Origin: Terana coerulea | Lineage: Eukaryota; Basidiomycota; Agaricomycetes; Polyporales; Phanerochaetaceae | Length of the DNA stretch: 64,000 nucleotides | Direction: 5' to 3' | NCBI GenBank assembly: GCA_024811115.1 | Contig: JAKOGH010000691.1 | Location: forward strand, 1-64,000 | Program-made: the position numbers and the translations under genes | In this document: positions 34,735 through 47,620 of the stretch, one piece after another | Position numbering within the stretch: the stretch's first letter is position 1 | How the letters are laid out: each line of letters begins with the position of its first letter | Notes under the pieces: generated by a model | The model's input: only the letters and a program-made list of their open reading frames with translations | The model's database searches: none | Told to the model about the DNA's origin: nothing

Positions 34735-36830
34735 AGCCTATACACCACTTAAGCAATGTCAGCAATCCATTTGAAGCTAGCAAAATAGGGTGTACTCACT
34801 TTATTCACTTGCAGTCTAAGCCTACACATGGGTGGAAGGTTCAGTAATGGGTTCAAGCTCAATTTCCGGTGGCTGTTCTAAAGCTGCAGCTCTGCCATTG
34901 TCCTTGTCAAGCTCAAGCTCATTAGCCTGTCCATGTTCGAGTGGTTCACCAATGTTGCCAATTAAATCTGATGGAACTCGGAAGTTTGGCATTGAGAACC
35001 TTGAGAAATGCTGTGCATTAGAGTTTGTCTGTGAGTGTTCAGTATTATTGAGCTGGCGCAAGTTGAGCATGAATCGGTTCATGAGTACAGGTGGCTATAT
35101 CCATAGTTGGAATTTAGTACTAAATGATTTAATCAATACAAGCCTACCATAGAATTAACAAGTTGTCCAACAAAGTTATTTCCCTAATGTCATAGTATGC
35201 TTTTGTTAATAGCAGCAGAGAAATCTTCACATATATAGAAAACATACAGTTGTATTAACTCCAGTGTAGGCAGTTACCACACGTGCAATATTGATCACTA
35301 GCAAAACTCTGAGTTATGTAGGTTAGTATGATAAGGCTTGGTTATGCATAGTATATAAGTGTATCTCTTACAGAAAATACAAAGTTCCTGCAAAGACTAT
35401 TAGCATGGCTTATATAATAGCATAAAACTAGCCAATCTTACCATCTCGGAGAAGGCAAGTTGAAACTGAAGTTGACATCCCTATAGATCTTGCTGACTGC
35501 CAGTGCTTAAAAGTCTTGATCCATGTTAAGATTATAACCAAAACATCAGCAAGAATTTGTGAGCCTCTTGTAAGCATAGCAACTGCCATGTGTAAAAATG
35601 TTTAAAAATGGTTGGACTGCTAAAGAGTTATCTGGACATACATCTAAAGATATAAATTAGCATAAAAACCAGTACAAATCCAATAATAATCTCACATTGT
35701 ATTCAAATGTTCTGAAACTCCAATACTTGTTGCACATATGTTGAAAGGTGGCCCAATATATGCATACTCATACTGAGAAAGCCCAAACTAAGTTTACAAT
35801 GGATTAGTGAGTGATTATTTATAAAAATGAATTCTAACCATATTAGTGCCAAAAGGAACAAATCCAAGCAGGGCAATGGCAGCAAAGATGATTCTGGCAT
35901 ATTTGGAGGAACTCCAGAGAGCAGTTACTCTAAGGGCAGAAAACACTGTATATAAGAATGAACATTTGATTAGACTAGCAGTAATTAATTAAAGCACTTA
36001 CAAGCAACCTGAATAAGTCCAATACATTCTAGTACTGCTTGAAAAATTGTCAAGGGCTTGCAACTATAGAGGCTGTTTTAGCAGGTATTCATTCAAATGT
36101 AAAGAGCTTAGCACCTCTGTAGCATAATAGTAAGTATAGTTGCCATTCTTTGTGAGTAAACATCACACACCTCTTGCGACTTTGGTGCAAGTGCTATGGC
36201 CTGGGTAAGAACCATTACCCAGCGTGTGCTAAGCAGCAGAAATGATGTTGCTGTAGCACGTCTTCTCCAAGCAGTATCAACTTCTTCTCTAAATGTTATG
36301 AGATATTCATACAGCATCCACACTAACACAATATATGTTGGCATGAGCAATAAAGGAGTGCCAGTAGTATGGCCTTAAGAGACTCACCAGCAGTTGCAGT
36401 GCCAGTGAAGTTGACAATTTGACTAGCAGAAAAGTCAGCATAAATACAGACAGAAAGACCTCACAAGTCATAGTAGAGCGCACAATTCAAAGATAGCTTG
36501 TGCATTTGCTGCATTGGATTGTGACATGATGCAAGTGGCTTTGTTAGAGAAGGAGGTTCAAGGAGTATGAGTATCATGCCCAGGATTCAGGCTTATATGC
36601 GCACTGCTGAGCACCAGACTTCTGATGGCCTCATTGACCAACACTCAAGCATGCTCATTGTTGTTTAGAGCGCACAGTCACATTGTCAATATCGTCATAG
36701 AATCAACAATCACATCTTAGCCTATACATAGCCACCATGCATGTCATGATGTGTTCACTGTGAAAGATGGACAAACGCACGCAGAAGGAAGCGGTGTGTG
36801 CGTAAAGAGCCACAGCACGAAGATTGAAGG
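34735..36830. repeat. Segmental duplicate 1 (pairs with 60350-62440)
   Basis: This block and 60350-62440 align over about 2.1 kb, including DUF6533 copies E and G, their introns and about 300 bp beyond the start codon. Shared landmarks include CAATGTCAGCAATCCAT near the 3' side and TTGTTAGAGAAGGAGGTTCA just upstream of the start. Both blocks are AT-rich compared with the other family members. Confidence 0.85.
34822..36527 (-). CDS. DUF6533 seven-helix membrane protein, copy E (intact)
   Basis: ATG at 36527 starts MSQSNAANAQAIFEF, then QIVNFTGTATA, VWMLYEYLITFREEVDTAW, LSTRWVMVLTQAIALAP, CKPLTIFQAVLECIGLIQVA, FSALRVTALWSSSKYARI, VPFGTN, IGPPFNIC, ADVLVIILTWIKTFKHW, GNNFVGQLVNSM, and the tail MNRFMLNLRQLN with NFRVPSDLIGNIGEPLEHG. 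Frame is maintained through all exons with 2-nt exons AG (36115-36116) and AT (35642-35643). Codon use is noticeably more AT-rich than copies A-D, and the surrounding DNA is AT-rich too. Its nearest relative is copy G. The stop codon is at 34822. Function unknown. Confidence 0.83.
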
Positions 36831-37839
36831 TTTTATGGGCTACAAAGATATGCTGACAGTGCATCAAAGTCCCCTGCCATAATTAGTTACACGGCTACAC
36901 ATATTCAGTGCACCGCATCGCATCCAAAGACACAACGGTGAAAGCACTGGTCAATGGCCACATTGCTAAGTGCTCACAATTGCAGTAGAGTCTTAGGGAA
37001 AGCCAGCACCTGTTATGAGAACGGAACATTTGAGGAACACAAAACCAAGAGATATCAAACAGTATCATACCTTGCATCCAATCACATCGCTGCCCGCCTG
37101 CCTTACCTAGACGGCCAAGGAAGAACTCATCTTGACAGCGGTCTGATAGTGGAGCACATATATGATGTGTAGGACGGTAGTCGAACCAACGACTGCCGAC
37201 GCTTGGGCCTTCCACGGGGATGGCTGCACGAACGTTCAGCGAGAACCGTTGGACAACAAGTGCATCTCAGTCATTGATGTTCATGTCTGGTGACGGCAGT
37301 GTGACCGCCGACCGAAACGTGTGGGCTTGCAGCGATGAACCCAGTAATATGCACGGGAGACGACCACGAAGCGGAACAAAGACACCGCCAATGGGAAGAT
37401 GCAGTGTTTGCGAGCTCGACAGAAACTGCAGCTTCATCTATCACAGGACGCCATGGTATCAGCAGCACTCATAGCCACAGATTTTTGGACAACCCACCAG
37501 TAGATACGGTGGCTAAGGTTCGATGATAAACTGGTGTAGCAGTTCGGTGTTATTGAGAGGCGGAGATGCACTGATGCGTAATAGGCAAAGCCGACTGGGC
37601 GGATAGCGGCATGAGTCTAGAAACCTTCTTGAAATACGTTGAGACAGGTTTTCGGCCGCTGCGAGCTGGATATCGGAGCGGGGACGGTCGGGTTACAGCC
37701 CAGGCCCCAGCCAAATCCACGTCGCAGTGTAGTGCACCGTGACGAGCAAACGATGCCGTATGACACAACAGCGTTCGTCTTCAAATGCGATGATATTATC
37801 TACGTGCAAGTGTTCTGTCAGTAAAAGCCAGTGAAGCTC
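36831..37839. other. Gene-poor interval
   Basis: Frames at 36895-37215 (minus) and 37220-37474 (plus) have no recognised features. The interval separates the duplicated DUF6533 block from a dispersed-repeat copy. Confidence 0.35.
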
Positions 37840-39240
37840 TGGACGCGTGCGTACCAGGTATCGAGTCAGTCGACCCATCCGAAGTCGAGTGTCAAAAAGC
37901 GGCGGCGAGGCTTGGTCAAAAACGCTTGCCACGTGCAACGCACGTGCGGCCAACGCCACGACGCTCGGACGGCGGTGAACGCGTCGCGCTCCCCACCGGT
38001 CACCTCGCCTTCTCTGCTATCTTCACTTCTCACCCAATGGTTCTCATCTGCCTTTCTGCGGCTTTTTGGATACCCCTACACTGAGATGATCAACTTGTAT
38101 CATACCACGTCTATCAACGTTTCAACCATGACATCTGTTATCTCGGAAGCGTACACTTGAGCGTTTGCATGGCCATCCTGCCGCCGCACCGACGCCCTGC
38201 CAGCCCGGTACGACAGCTGAACCTTGAAGCGACCCCCTATTCAATGCTGTCTACACCGTTCGGCATCACCTCCTGTGCTGCGGACGTCGTGGAGCAGGAG
38301 CTCAACAGGTAGCGGAGGGACAGGCATGACTTGTGCCTCTTGTTTTAACGCACGAGTTAGGCATGCGAAGAGATGTACGAGGTGTATTAGATGGCACGGG
38401 GAATTTCTAAGGAGGTGCGTGTACTTGAATATGTAAGCAATGGTGCATACTGACCACGACCTAGGTGAAATGGAGCCCGAAACCACACATTGAATCGTGT
38501 TCGTCAACAGCGTGTGATCTGAGTTTTCCTTGCGCACCGTCGCTACTGGGGCGCGTTCACAAGGTTTACTTTATCAACTGAAGGTCGAAGCGGTCCGTGC
38601 CATTGGTCGTTGACTTCTGCTTGCAGGGCACATCCATCTGGCATGTCCACTTTCAAAGGTCCGCTATCACGGTCGCATTTTCATTGGCTTCTGCCACAAC
38701 GCAATCATGATACACGACGCCACTCACCCAAGGCAAGCCCCAGCCGGTGGAGTGGCTGCGCCGCCAACCAGCCCCCGCCGGCGGATCCCGTCGCTTCTCT
38801 TTGCGCGGCAGAGAGCAACTCAACCAAAGCAACTAGCCGCCACCCTAATAGCCCACGTGTAACGTGTGAGGAAAGTACGTCGGGGGCAAGGGCGGGATGT
38901 CGCTATATGCAGAACCGAAGCTTAATAGCCCGTAAAGGTATCAGTGAGTGTTGTACTGCTATTTAGGATCTCGTCATCTAACGGCTTGTTTAAGTTGGCG
39001 AGTGCGAATCCCGAACACATCGTCTTCACTCTATCCAGAAGCTGGACGCGTGGAAAGCCGAGAAGTTGCTTCAGAGTTCCGTACTGATTCCCTATGCGAT
39101 CTCGCCACAACATCAGTGTCACGGATCTCGAATGTGTTCGTCAGTAACGCTATACACGCTCCAGCATTCGCCGTTACTCTTTGCCTGGTTCTGTCGCGTT
39201 GTTCAGTGTGGATTCCGAGATGGTGCCCTGAGGAAATCCC
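37840..39240 (+). repeat. Dispersed gene-like repeat, copy R1
   Basis: Begins with a leader box shared with copies R3 and R4: CCACGTG, five or so bases, CACGTGCGGCCAACGCCA (37929-37960). A conserved segment ATGGCCATCCTGCCGCCGCA follows near 38169, then a GAGATGTACGAGGTGTA block near 38372, and a 3' block near 38960-39110 containing TATCCAGAAG and TTGCTTCAGAGTTCCG. In R4 this 3' block reads EPDCIAFALSRSSTGE. Intron-like GTGAGT and AG sites recur at the same places, so the source was probably a spliced gene. This copy has stops and shifts and appears non-functional. No protein family is recognised. Confidence 0.65.
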
Positions 39241-40816
39241 CCGGTAAACCTCTATTCGCCACAAACGTATCACTCACTCACGAACAGACCGTATCAGAGT
39301 ACACATGCACGTTCTGTCGGCTCTGTCCGACCAGAATGCATCGCCATCGTCGTTCTCAACAGATGGATTGAACATTCGAACCCGCGGCTGCGCTAGGAAA
39401 CTAGGCAACGCTGTGCATGTTTTGGGAATCTCCGCAAGCTACAGACAATTTCGAGCACGTCGCGACGGACACATGTACGAGTCACTCAGGAGGAACGGCA
39501 AGCCGACCTACGACGTCATGTGCGCGGATACCCTGCGTTAAGCGGTGTGGTGCAAGCATTCGCACATGTACGAATTCTGGTCAACCGCTGCAACCTGTGG
39601 CCCAGAGATGTCAGCGAGTCACCACCGCGCACGACCCACCCTTCGACTTCTGTCCCCGGCAAAGTATTTTGGACACCAAGTCGAACATTCGAAGCATCAC
39701 GAACGGGAGACCAGGTTTACAGTTCTCCCGCTCCGACCGCGGGCTTTTCCCGGCCAACCATCTGCCCTGCATATCAAGACTCTTTGTTGGCATGGCCTGT
39801 TCCCGGCCGCACACCTCTTTGTGTCTCGCTGTGCCGTGCATTCACTCAACGTCGCCATCTTGATTCGACGTGAAGCAATCTCGCGCTTTACGTCCTCGCC
39901 TGGCCGAGCTCAACATTGCGGTCAAAGCTACCTCGTATCCTTCGGACCTTTCCATAGAGCTGGTTCGCTCGCCCCAAATGCTCGCAGACCGCGCTTGCCT
40001 TTCGCCTTCCGACGCATGGATTCCCTCAACCTTGAGCCGGTGCGCGCACATGTACCTGCTTGGTTGGATGGCAGCACGCATAGCGACAGGCTCTTTGGAC
40101 ATTGAATTACAGCAGCGACTCTCAGTAGCACAGAAGTCTTGCTGAAAGACCGGACGTCATCCGTTCTCATGTCGGTGTTGGTCTTGTACCCTGGACCTCG
40201 CAATTACCTCCGCCGCTATTGACGCTACTGAGGCTGTCATTTCTGGCACTTTATACGACCAAATCGTGGTCTCAAAAGTACTCGTCGCCACTGTCCAAAG
40301 CTCAGAATTTACATTGATTTTGTACGCTGATTCTTTACCACTGTTGTCTTAGTTCTTACATGTTATCATAAAATGCCATTGAAATACATGCACGAAAAGA
40401 ACTTGTCGCTTTCTTCATCCTTTCGAGCAGACTGAGAAGGTACCGCGTACGGTCAGCTTGATGGGAGGCAGACAAGAGCGAAGCCACCGCGCATTGTGCT
40501 CAGGCGTAGCGGGGAAATGGCTACCGCACGGATGCAGGCCGGAGAGAAAAAGGCAAGCGGATTGGCACAGCCGTCGGCGCCGAGCACAACGCGGATGGAG
40601 GTGAAGGAAATGGAATTTTTATTCTGCTGATGCTGGGCATGACGCCGCAACCGCCTACAAAATCGAACACAAGCGGCATGCCGCTTCGTGCTAGTAGGTC
40701 GAAATGCCGGCGTACAACCTTCCATAGCCCCGGACATAGAGGCACATTGACAAGAGCCGTGGAGATCTACCTGCAATCTGTCACTGGCCAACTCGTGATA
40801 CTATCTTCCGAGCCAT
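39241..40816. other. Gene-poor interval downstream of repeat R1
   Basis: Carries CACATGCACGTTCTGTCGGC near 39301, which is also seen at 43562 (CACATGGACGTTCTGCTCTC) after another repeat copy, so repeat-derived sequence probably continues here. Frames of up to 186 codons (39545-40105 plus) have no domain and overlap in several frames. Confidence 0.35.
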
Positions 40817-41700
40817 TTTGACCGGGAGCCGTGCCAGCACTTGCGCAAGTGCACCTTAGCCGAGGACGTCCAACATTTCGATCGGTGAGAATGCGGCGCA
40901 CAATAAAGTGGACTTTTCATATACGGGCGAGCCAACTTGCGAGAGATGTGTTGGGATCCAGGTAGTGATGAAAGACGAGTCGCGATTCATGAGCACGACA
41001 AGCGAGAGAGACCGTAGGGCGATGTGACATGGACCAGCTGGCGACCCCGTCCTTCGTAAAGCTTCTCCCAATGTCTAGCTGCCGCACGCCAACAGAACAC
41101 GCTGGTGCGCCTGCCACGAGGTCGCCGCACGAGATTTCACTGGGTACCAACTGAGCATTTAGCGGTCCCATCAAGCGCAATCGGACTGGAAGCGCGCCAG
41201 TGCGAGGAAGGGGTCGCGGTGTTGCTGGACGTTCATGAAGTTGTCTAATGTGCAGATATTGATGAATAGCCGGTGCTTGGATGGAAATGTGACGTCGTAG
41301 AGTAGGGGTACACTGACAACATACCGTCCAGGGTGAACGGCTGCAGAGTGGGGAAGCGAGCGAGGGTCGTCACTGCACCACGTAGGGGTAAGTCGTACCA
41401 AGGCGACCATCCCCTGTCGAACGCCGTAGCAGACAAAGTTGAGGATTCCGTAGTTGCGTAGTCGACCCCAGGTTCCTGAGACACTTCTTTCCCAGAGTGC
41501 TAGACAACATACGCACTCCTTGAGCTGCCACCGCGCGATGAGGGATTCCTTCCCAAAGGTGGGTGGAAGCGACACAGGAAATATTCGGGTATGACGATCC
41601 TCAAAAGCGAGATTTGTGCAAGACAGATGACGGTCCATAAACGAGAGAGCATAGTTGTGCGATGGTAGGCCGTCGGCGGGCTTGATCGTCATTGCGAAGG
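40817..41700 (-). pseudogene. F-box protein pseudogene related to the gene at 21938-23228
   Basis: Fragments in different minus-strand frames match the F-box protein in order. INICTLDNFMNVQQHRDPFL corresponds to the STCTFDNFADVQQLCHAF region, followed by a LARFQSD match to LSRLQFD. CSVGVRQLDIGRSFTKDGV matches CSFGLRELDLGSCFSRDKV. Further on, LRSLSLVVLMNRDSSFITTW matches LRSLSLGVPMYRDASFITTW. The segments are separated by frame changes and deletions, and an intact F-box opening is not visible. It is a decayed paralog without coding capacity. Confidence 0.75.
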
Positions 41701-42179
41701 CAAATGGATACCAACGGTACGCCAGGCAACACCCTTCTTAAATGTGATCCCTGGTATGTGGTACTAAGGACGCGCAGCAAAAGCGGGAAGGACCTGCGTA
41801 CATGTTTGAGCGGCCGTAATGTGCAAGAGGTTACGACGTACCTCAGCCAGTTGCTCATCGAACTCCATCTACCTTCGGGACTTCTCGATGTGACCTAGAA
41901 GCCGCGTAAAACGTCTGAGCAATCGGCACGGGTGTTTGGGCAATGGTTTCGACGTGGTGCAAGTGCAGTGGAAGCCAGAACGATGTGAGGAAAGCTGCTT
42001 GAGGGCGAAGCAAGCAAGCCAGCGGTGGGCGGAGAGAAGTGACGCCGTCGAACGTTTGACAACTCGGAAAGCACCAGTTACTTCATGCCGAGTGAGCGAA
42101 GGGAGGCAGCTGGACTGTACAGTTCGGAAAGAGAGGCCGTTGTAAGTAGAGTGGCGGTGGTGGTGGTTATTTGGCTCTT
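41701..42179. other. Short gene-poor interval
   Basis: Possibly the 5' remainder of the F-box pseudogene; nothing further can be supported. Confidence 0.3.
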
Positions 42180-43960
42180 CGTGGTCGACGCGAGACGCGT
42201 TGTCGAAAGCGTTGCTGGGACTCCAGACACTGCACTCAGGACCCCAATCGTTTCCAAGCTCCCGCCGCGTCGCGACTTGCGAGCGCGACCAAAGCTTGTT
42301 TCTTGACTCTCCCTGTGAATCCTCCTCCCGACTATCGCATTATATTCACACCATCCCATGGCCATGTCCCAACCCCACGACATATATCCTCGAAGTGTAC
42401 AAGGGAGTGTTTGCCTGACCACCTTGTCGTCACATCACACACCGATACTCTGATAGCATTGCGTGATAGCTTTGTGTTGAAGTAGCCCCCGCCGGCCGCA
42501 ACCCTTGCACGAAGCACACAACCTTTGGCACCGTCCCCTCCACCGCAGACACTATCATGCCGCAGCTCATGTAGTGGAGGGACAGACACGACGCGCGTGC
42601 TTCACCATAACGTCGTCACTGGGCGTACTGAGAAGGATATGGTGGCCCACTTGACGGTTCAAGGACTCCTACGAAGGTGCGTCCACTTGAATATGCGTGC
42701 AGTGGCGCGTGCTGACAAGAATCTACGCAGTCGATGGCGTTCGACGCTCATACATTGAGTTACGCTCATCAACAAGGTCTGCTCCGGGCTGCTGTGTCCC
42801 GCAAGGGTACGTCCACAGTGCTCAACCCACGGCCAGAAGCTGACCCAATACGCACCAGATGCTATCTGGCGAAGGCTTGTTCGCACCGCTCGTCACTGGC
42901 TTCTACTTCCGACGTACACGCACCTTGGAAGATTCCCACTGTGGTCGCATTCCTACCGGAAGCTCACGTTAGAGCAAATATACAACACTGTTTGCGTAAG
43001 GCAGGCCTTGGCTAGTGAACTAGATGCACGATACATGAAGCCTAGTCAACGAAGTCTACTCTCATGCTTAGGCCGGCAGAGAATAACTCGAAAAAGCAAC
43101 CGACCCAGTAGCCCCTTTGCGGTTCATCGCAGAAATGCCTCTGACAAAGAGGCAGCGTTAATACGCATGGGTCGAGGATTAGCAGTGGCCCAAGATACTG
43201 GTAAGTTTTATACCGATCTACAAGAGCCCGACACATATCTGACGGACTGCTCAAGCTAAGGATCATGGAACCCCAGAACGCGCCGTCTTCACTCAACTTG
43301 AAAGATAACGGACAGAAACCCGAGATGTCACTTTTTGAACTTCGCGCTGCTCCTCACAGTGGTCATGCGGCAACGTTCACTTCGCGAGCTTCGACGGTGA
43401 TAGTCGGCGACACTGTGCGTGCGTTGCGCTTGTCATCGCTTACGGCCCTAGCCTACGGCTTTGCCTAGTGCGGAACCGGAGTCGTCGCTGCGAGGAGAAC
43501 CACCAGTAAGTACGCGGATGTCTTAAACCCACATAGGTTCACACCAGAACGCTTCAGATCGCACATGGACGTTCTGCTCTCTCAGCCAGAAGGAATCTAC
43601 ATTGTCCTTGCCGAACTACCGCAGTACTCGACAGATGGATCCAGGCTCGTGTGGAACTGTGCACACACCGCAAGACCGTTTGTCCCGTCGTCAAGCGATT
43701 CATTCGACGTAGACCACTTCTGTGTATGAGAGAATTCGATTCGACGGACCGCGGCCGACCGGCTTGGCTTCAGGAATTCCTGAAGATGCGGAACCGGGAT
43801 AAGGCAGACACTCATGCACGACAAGAACCTCGCACTCGAGACGACGGCGTCCCGACTCGCACCATAGTCTCATCATATGCAGCTCGTCCTCCACCAAATT
43901 CCTCAAGTACATATCCAACTCATGTCGAAGCACTATGCATGGAGAACCCGTAGCTGCATT
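42180..43960 (+). repeat. Dispersed gene-like repeat, copy R2 (diverged)
   Basis: Shares ordered blocks with R1, R3 and R4: GGTGCGTCCACTTGAATATG near 42674 (R1 has GGTGCGTGTACTTGAATATG), a TGGTTCGCACCG-like block near 42883, and GTGCGTTGCGCTTGTCAT near 43421 (R4 has TGTTTGCGTTGCGCTTTGTG). The CACATGGACGTTCTG block near 43562 follows, as after R1. No continuous reading frame remains. Confidence 0.5.
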
Positions 43961-44704
43961 CGCGGACGTTTTTTGGGGGGCTAGCCGTTTATTCTTCTTC
44001 CTACCTCTGCCTGGGCAAGCAGTCAACTCCGCCTTCAGAAATTCCAGGAGACGCAGGTGGCAAACTTAGACAGGGAAATGTAGTGGTAATGGCCGCAGGA
44101 GCTATCATTATCGTTGGGACGGCAAAAACGCAAGCGTTTCCATTGCGTTTCGGTGAGCCTTGTGTACTCTGCAATGAGAATAGCGCCTAACCCGTTCCCA
44201 CCCTCAGCAGTGTACATGCTGCCTCTCTCGCTGCCCTCGCCGCACATGCTTTGCCCATGTTTCTCCTATCATCCGCCGCAATGCGCCCATATACCAATAT
44301 TTTATGTAAGGCATTGCGATTTTATTTCAGACCAATTTTCCCCTATCACACGCCTAGGGCGTTTGTCGTTGTGCCTACGTGCCATTGGCTGAACTAGAGC
44401 GGCTGCTTGGCCCGCGCGAATATTGGCTGGACGGACGGGATGGTAATTGTGGTTAGGCATGTTTTGTCGTCTGGTCATACAGAAGGTCAGGCTCATAGGG
44501 TTCTGCAAGGATGTATCTATCATTTACTGAAGTGTACAAGTAAGGCTTGTAAATAAATACTGAGCTCCAAAATTACTAGATGAAAGGGCAAAGCGTTGCG
44601 GAGAAGGGCGGCGCCTGTTGCGTTCATGAATGTTCGTTCAACTCGTAAGCGCAAAGCACGCACGCTCTAGGCGTTCTCGACAGCCGATGGCCCGGCAACA
44701 GAGT
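43961..44704. other. Short intergenic interval
   Basis: Lies between repeat R2 and the 3' end of DUF6533 copy F. No feature is supported. Confidence 0.35.
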
Positions 44705-46389
44705 CTAGCTCGACCTCCGGCGGCTCGAGAGGTGCGGCGCCCCAGTCACTGCTTTTTCATTACTGAATTCTTCATCTTGTCTGTGATCAAGGGGCTCGCC
44801 GATGTTACCCACGAAGTCCGAGGGGGTCCTGAAGCTCGGCATCAATGAGGACTGCGGTGCCTCCGAGCGCGAGAGCGAGCCGCTGTTGCCAGCACCGAGC
44901 TGGCGCAAGTTAAGCATAAAGCGGCTCATGAGCACTGGTGGCTATACATCGTAGCAGCCGTATGAGTGCGGAGCAATGTGTACAAGAGAGGTGACGGAAA
45001 CTCACGAAGGTTATGACGAGCTGAGAGACGAAGCTTCCGATCTGAAATAAGATACGGTTAGACCGTTGGATGTGTAAAAGCAGCCATGATACTACACACC
45101 AGCGCAGTATCGTCGCCTAAACCGGTCATCTGCAAGATATTGAGTCCAAGGAGAACACTAGCAAATGATAAAGGGTACACCAGGTCAGCGTGGGCATCAC
45201 CGTGTCGGAATGTGACATACATGAAGTACCAAGTACCTGTACATGCGTCAGCAGCATATTGGTGTCAGGAAGAAGAGCCTCTTACCATCGCGGAGAAGAC
45301 AGGATGCAACCGACGTTGGCAGCCCCAAACGTCTCCCCCAACCTCCAGTGCCGAAAAGTCTTGCTCCATGTCAGAACCAATACCAATGCGTCGGCGAATA
45401 TGAGTGCCCCTCGAGTGATAAACACCACTGAACGTCCTTGTGAGTACAGCGTGCGTTAGATACTCGCAACACAGGCTGGACGCACGTCTAATCGCATTCA
45501 TGAATACGCAGTTATGCTGAAATGAGCTCTTGATCCACTCACATTTGATTGAGATGATCGGAAATGTTGGCAACCAGGGTGCACGTAGGCAGCGGCGGAC
45601 CGCTATACATATAGCTATACTGAGAGGTGGTGTACTGAGCTGATGTTTAGCGCAGTGGGCACTGTTCAAGTGGCATAAGGCCTACCAAATTTGTGCCAAC
45701 CGGGACCATTCCGAGGGAAAATATCACAGCGAATATGATTTTGTGGTACCTCCAGTCGTTCCATACAGCCATCGCTCGAAGTGCGGAGAACACTATGGGA
45801 AAGAAAGGGGGTGAGACGTCTGTTCCGAGCATTGGAAAGAATTGCCCCAAAGAACTCACGTGCGAGTTGGCCGAGGGCCATGTAGTTGAGCACTTCTTCA
45901 ACAATGAGAATGGGCTTGCAACTGTAGAGACAAGGTTAGCGGAGGATTTAACTAAGCAGGCGAAAGTACCTAACCTCTACAACTCGCTGGTTAGTATGTA
46001 GATCATCCTACGGCCGACAACATATTGACATACCTCAGATGATAACGGCAGAACCCCGAAGATCTGGTTCAGAACCATGACCCAACGCGTGCTGAGCAAG
46101 AGAAGAGATGTGGCTGTGAGTTTCTTCATCCACACCGTGCTGACTTCCCGCCCGAGTGTGATAAGATATTCATAAATAATGACGGCTGGCGAGACGCATG
46201 ACAAGTCAATTTATTCAGCGTATGCAAGGCGCAGCTTCAAGCTGATATTCACCGCTGACCGCATATAATACGTAGTTGACAAGCCGACTTGTAAAAGACT
46301 GTTGTAAATATGCGGTTCGAGTGGTAGATAGGCGACGAGACGCACAGGCTAGACACTTCTTGTGCATATGCTGAACCGGATTCGGACAT
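44705..46389 (-). CDS. DUF6533 seven-helix membrane protein, copy F (one-base frame break)
   Basis: ATG at 46389 opens MSESGSAYAQEVSSL, followed by SRLVNYVLYAVS, AVIIYEYLITLGREVSTVW, LSTRWVMVLNQIFGVLPL, CKPILIVEEVLNYMALGQLA, FSALRAMAVWNDWRYHKI, YSGPPLPTC, ADALVLVLTWSKTFRHW, the tail MSRFMLNLRQLG, and PSDFVGNIGEPLDHRQ. The 2-nt exons are AG (45975-45976) and AC (45486-45487). In the TM5 exon, four C on the + strand at 45323-45326 add one base. With three, the frame continues as GLPTSVASCLLRDG, as in the paralogs. All other junctions keep frame. This is either an assembly error or a fresh inactivation. The stop codon is at 44705. Confidence 0.76.
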
Positions 46390-47620
46390 GGCGTGAGCCG
46401 TATGGCGGTGAAGAGGAATGCTAGGGGCGTACCGCCCAAGTTGTTTCCAACTATATGTCCATTCGGTTTACTCTTCATGCGGCGAACAGATTCTCAAGTT
46501 CATCGGCGGTGTAAGCGGAGCACTTCAAAGTGGGGGCTCTGGTACAGCCATGCATGATGACGGCCTCCGGAAAACGCCGCAACATTGCGCGTATGAGACC
46601 AAGAAGCGTTTCAAGCGGGGCAAAGTGGGCTCGGAAGGACGTGCTTGTGTATGCACTCCTGCGCTTCCGCACGGTACTATATCGCAGTGCCAATCCGCCC
46701 TGGAGCCAACCTAATCATAAGAAGTAGTTCGAGAAGATGAGCTCAGTACATACGTGATAGTAGAAACTCCCGCGATATATTAGAGAGGTGGCGCACGGAC
46801 GGGTGCAGTGGGAGTGACGCACAGTGATAACAGCTGCATGACCTTGGGGTTCAGCGCAAGGATAAACGGGTTAGCACAACAGAATATTATAGAAAGCCAG
46901 GAAACCGAAGCAAAAAAACAGCAGCAGAATACTTACACCAGAAGAAGCATGTTCAACATCGTGATACTCATGTACCGCGGCGATAAACCACAAGCCTTGA
47001 GGACGTGTAGTTGCTTGGTGATCGAACACTGGCGCTATCATAAACCACTCGATCACTGAGTCAAAGATGAGCACACAGCTATCCACTAAAACCCGATGGA
47101 AACTCACGGTAAAGATAGCTCAGATGATCTTTGAGTTGCGCATGTTATTAATCCGTCTTGCCTAAAGCCACCATTGGAGCGCGTCGAACAAGCAAGCAAC
47201 TTGGATGTAGTTGTGGACCTAAATAGGCAGCCACATGCCGATGTCTTTAGAGACGGACGTTTGTCACGGGTCCAGTTATACCCGTGCAGTGCTGCGCCAG
47301 CCGTCCGTGGATTACACCGCGACTGCATCGACAACGCGGACGGCAGTTGGACAATAACCACGACCTGAACGTGCAGCTTCCCACTCTCGCGTACATCCGT
47401 GCCAGGGTCATCAACGGCGATTCAACGCGGCGTCGCCCGTCGTATCTGAGGCAAGCGGGTCAAGGCGCAGCGCAGCGGCGCGGCCAGGGCCATAACAGGC
47501 CCCCGACGGTCCTCCTCCGTTCCGTATTTCATGAAACATTGCTGAAGCGTACATTGAGTCGTCTGCACTGTTCTGCGGATATTCGTACAATTTTCTTCTG
47601 ACGCAAACTCGGAACATCGG
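46390..47620. other. Gene-poor interval
   Basis: Frames at 46418-46714 (plus), 46871-47107 (minus, hydrophobic end) and 47104-47361 (minus) show no family features and no clear splice links. The GC-rich 3' part may be downstream sequence of the dehydrogenase gene. Confidence 0.35.
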
